A stretch of DNA of 64,000 bases, from the NCBI GenBank assembly GCA_963693365.1, contig CAVNZM010000002.1:13826001-13890000 (forward strand), read 5' to 3'. Numbering within the stretch: position 1 is the first letter of the stretch; each line of letters begins with the position of its first letter. Source of the DNA: Amoebidium appalachense. Its lineage: Eukaryota; Ichthyosporea. Below, one piece after another: positions 52,140-64,000 of the stretch. A model generated the notes under the pieces. It did not search any database, was not told the origin of the DNA, and saw nothing but the letters and a program-made list of their open reading frames with translations. The position numbers and the translations under genes are program-made.

Positions 52140-52207
52140 TAAGGCAGCTGCTGCTTACTAACAATACATATAGCGTTTGAAGCAGTAACCGACTTAAAGT
52201 GCAACTT

Positions 52208-63287
<11,080 letters not shown>

Positions 63288-64000
63288 CTGCCTTGAGCAC
63301 AATAATGTCAGTTGGGTGTGGATGAGAGTAAGAATAGGTCTTACACTAGGCAACTTGACTACACACACAACACACACAAACAAATGTTTCGGTAAAAGAG
63401 AACCTCCCTCCCCCCCCCCCCCCCTCCCCCCCCCCCCTCTCCCCCTGTCCCTCCCTCCCCAACACCAACAAACGGAAAACCTGTAAACCGACCCACCATT
63501 TAGTAAGATTATAAATGATAAGGCTTGCTTATAATCAAGTAAATATCTAATCCCCCCCCCCCCCTCCTCCCCCAGTTGAATTAGATAGGATGAGAGCTGT
63601 AAAAAATGGAACCCCCCCCCCCCCCCCCCCTCCCAAGTCTCCGGAGCCATTCAGATGGAATACATAATAAATAGCAACTAAAATAGCAAACCAATGAGCG
63701 GATATGCAAAGAGCCATACTCAACAGGAGAACATGCATTAACATAGTTTTATGAACAAGTGCCAAACAGTATAAGGTTGACTGATCAGCTTGGTCAAGAA
63801 GGTTTTGAATATCCAGCCACACCTTGCTCTGAAGCAATTCCAATGTCATCCCCCCCTCCCGCCCCTCTCCTCCTCCCCCCTCCCCCCCCCCCCCCCCCCC
63901 CTTCCTCCCAAATCCCATCACAAAGGAAAAAAAAAAAAAAAAGGAGGAAAGCAAAAGCAGACAGAGTCCTCGTCCCTGCGGCTCCTCCCTCTCTCGTTCA
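63288..64000. other. Upstream part of TRANK1-like locus, no exon resolved
   Basis: C-tracts near 63408-63440, 63552-63565, 63611-63631 and 63877-63902, with non-repetitive DNA at 63640-63850. On the minus strand 63850-63640 is open and could hold a further 5' exon, but I recognise no domain. The gene must continue past the window edge. Confidence 0.4.

Noticed and set aside
63547-63954. Minus-strand frame with hydrophobic stretch as an upstream helicase exon
   Set aside because: No TRANK1 similarity I can recognise and no clear acceptor/donor pair with matching phase; kept only as a note in the flank entry.

Overview
The window reads as nuclear DNA of an intron-rich eukaryote. Genes are split into exons of about 40-860 bp. 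The introns are filled with (CA/TG)n microsatellites, poly-C/poly-G and C(n)A(n)/T(n)G(n) tracts, and pyrimidine-rich stretches. Most exons given here were joined by hand using GT..AG sites, and the reading phases agree unless I say otherwise. A T-box transcription factor next to a receptor tyrosine kinase points to Holozoa. A unicellular relative of animals, such as an ichthyosporean, is my best guess. An early-branching animal is not excluded, because no rRNA or tRNA is present to settle it.

Layout: 1-6,644 (+) holds an unrecognised proline-rich/coiled-coil protein, with a TTAA-flanked MITE (5,560-5,813) and a large CA array in its last intron. 8,453-10,340 (+) is a decayed Helitron-like element: the C-terminal part of a Pif1-type helicase plus an OTU protease ORF cut by a stop. 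11,671-23,854 (+) is a receptor tyrosine kinase with signal peptide, a small ectodomain of unknown family, one TM helix and a complete-looking kinase domain in 18 exons. 25,997-31,600 (+) is a nearly intact tyrosine-recombinase retrotransposon (DIRS order, Ngaro/PAT type) with split direct repeats A1-ORFs-B1-A2-B2 and gag, RT-RNase H and tyrosine recombinase. 32,163-33,653 (+) is an E2 ubiquitin-conjugating enzyme. 36,626-45,169 (-) is a T-box factor of about 955 aa in 11 exons. 52,208-63,287 (-) is the 3' part of a TRANK1-like UvrD/SF1 helicase gene with all main helicase motifs. The stretches 6.6-8.4, 10.3-11.7, 23.9-26.0, 33.7-36.6 and 45.2-52.1 kb contain no gene I can support.

The genes show no shared pathway. 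They look like ordinary neighbouring loci separated by mobile-element debris. Four one-base frame breaks (gag, kinase exon 17/18, two in the helicase gene) fall at or beside homopolymers, so consensus errors are a serious alternative to true mutation. The main points of interest are the T-box factor, the retrotransposon whose recombinase seems to need splicing, microsatellites that serve directly as splice sites, the kinase ectodomain, and the frame lesions plus in-frame TAG in the helicase gene.
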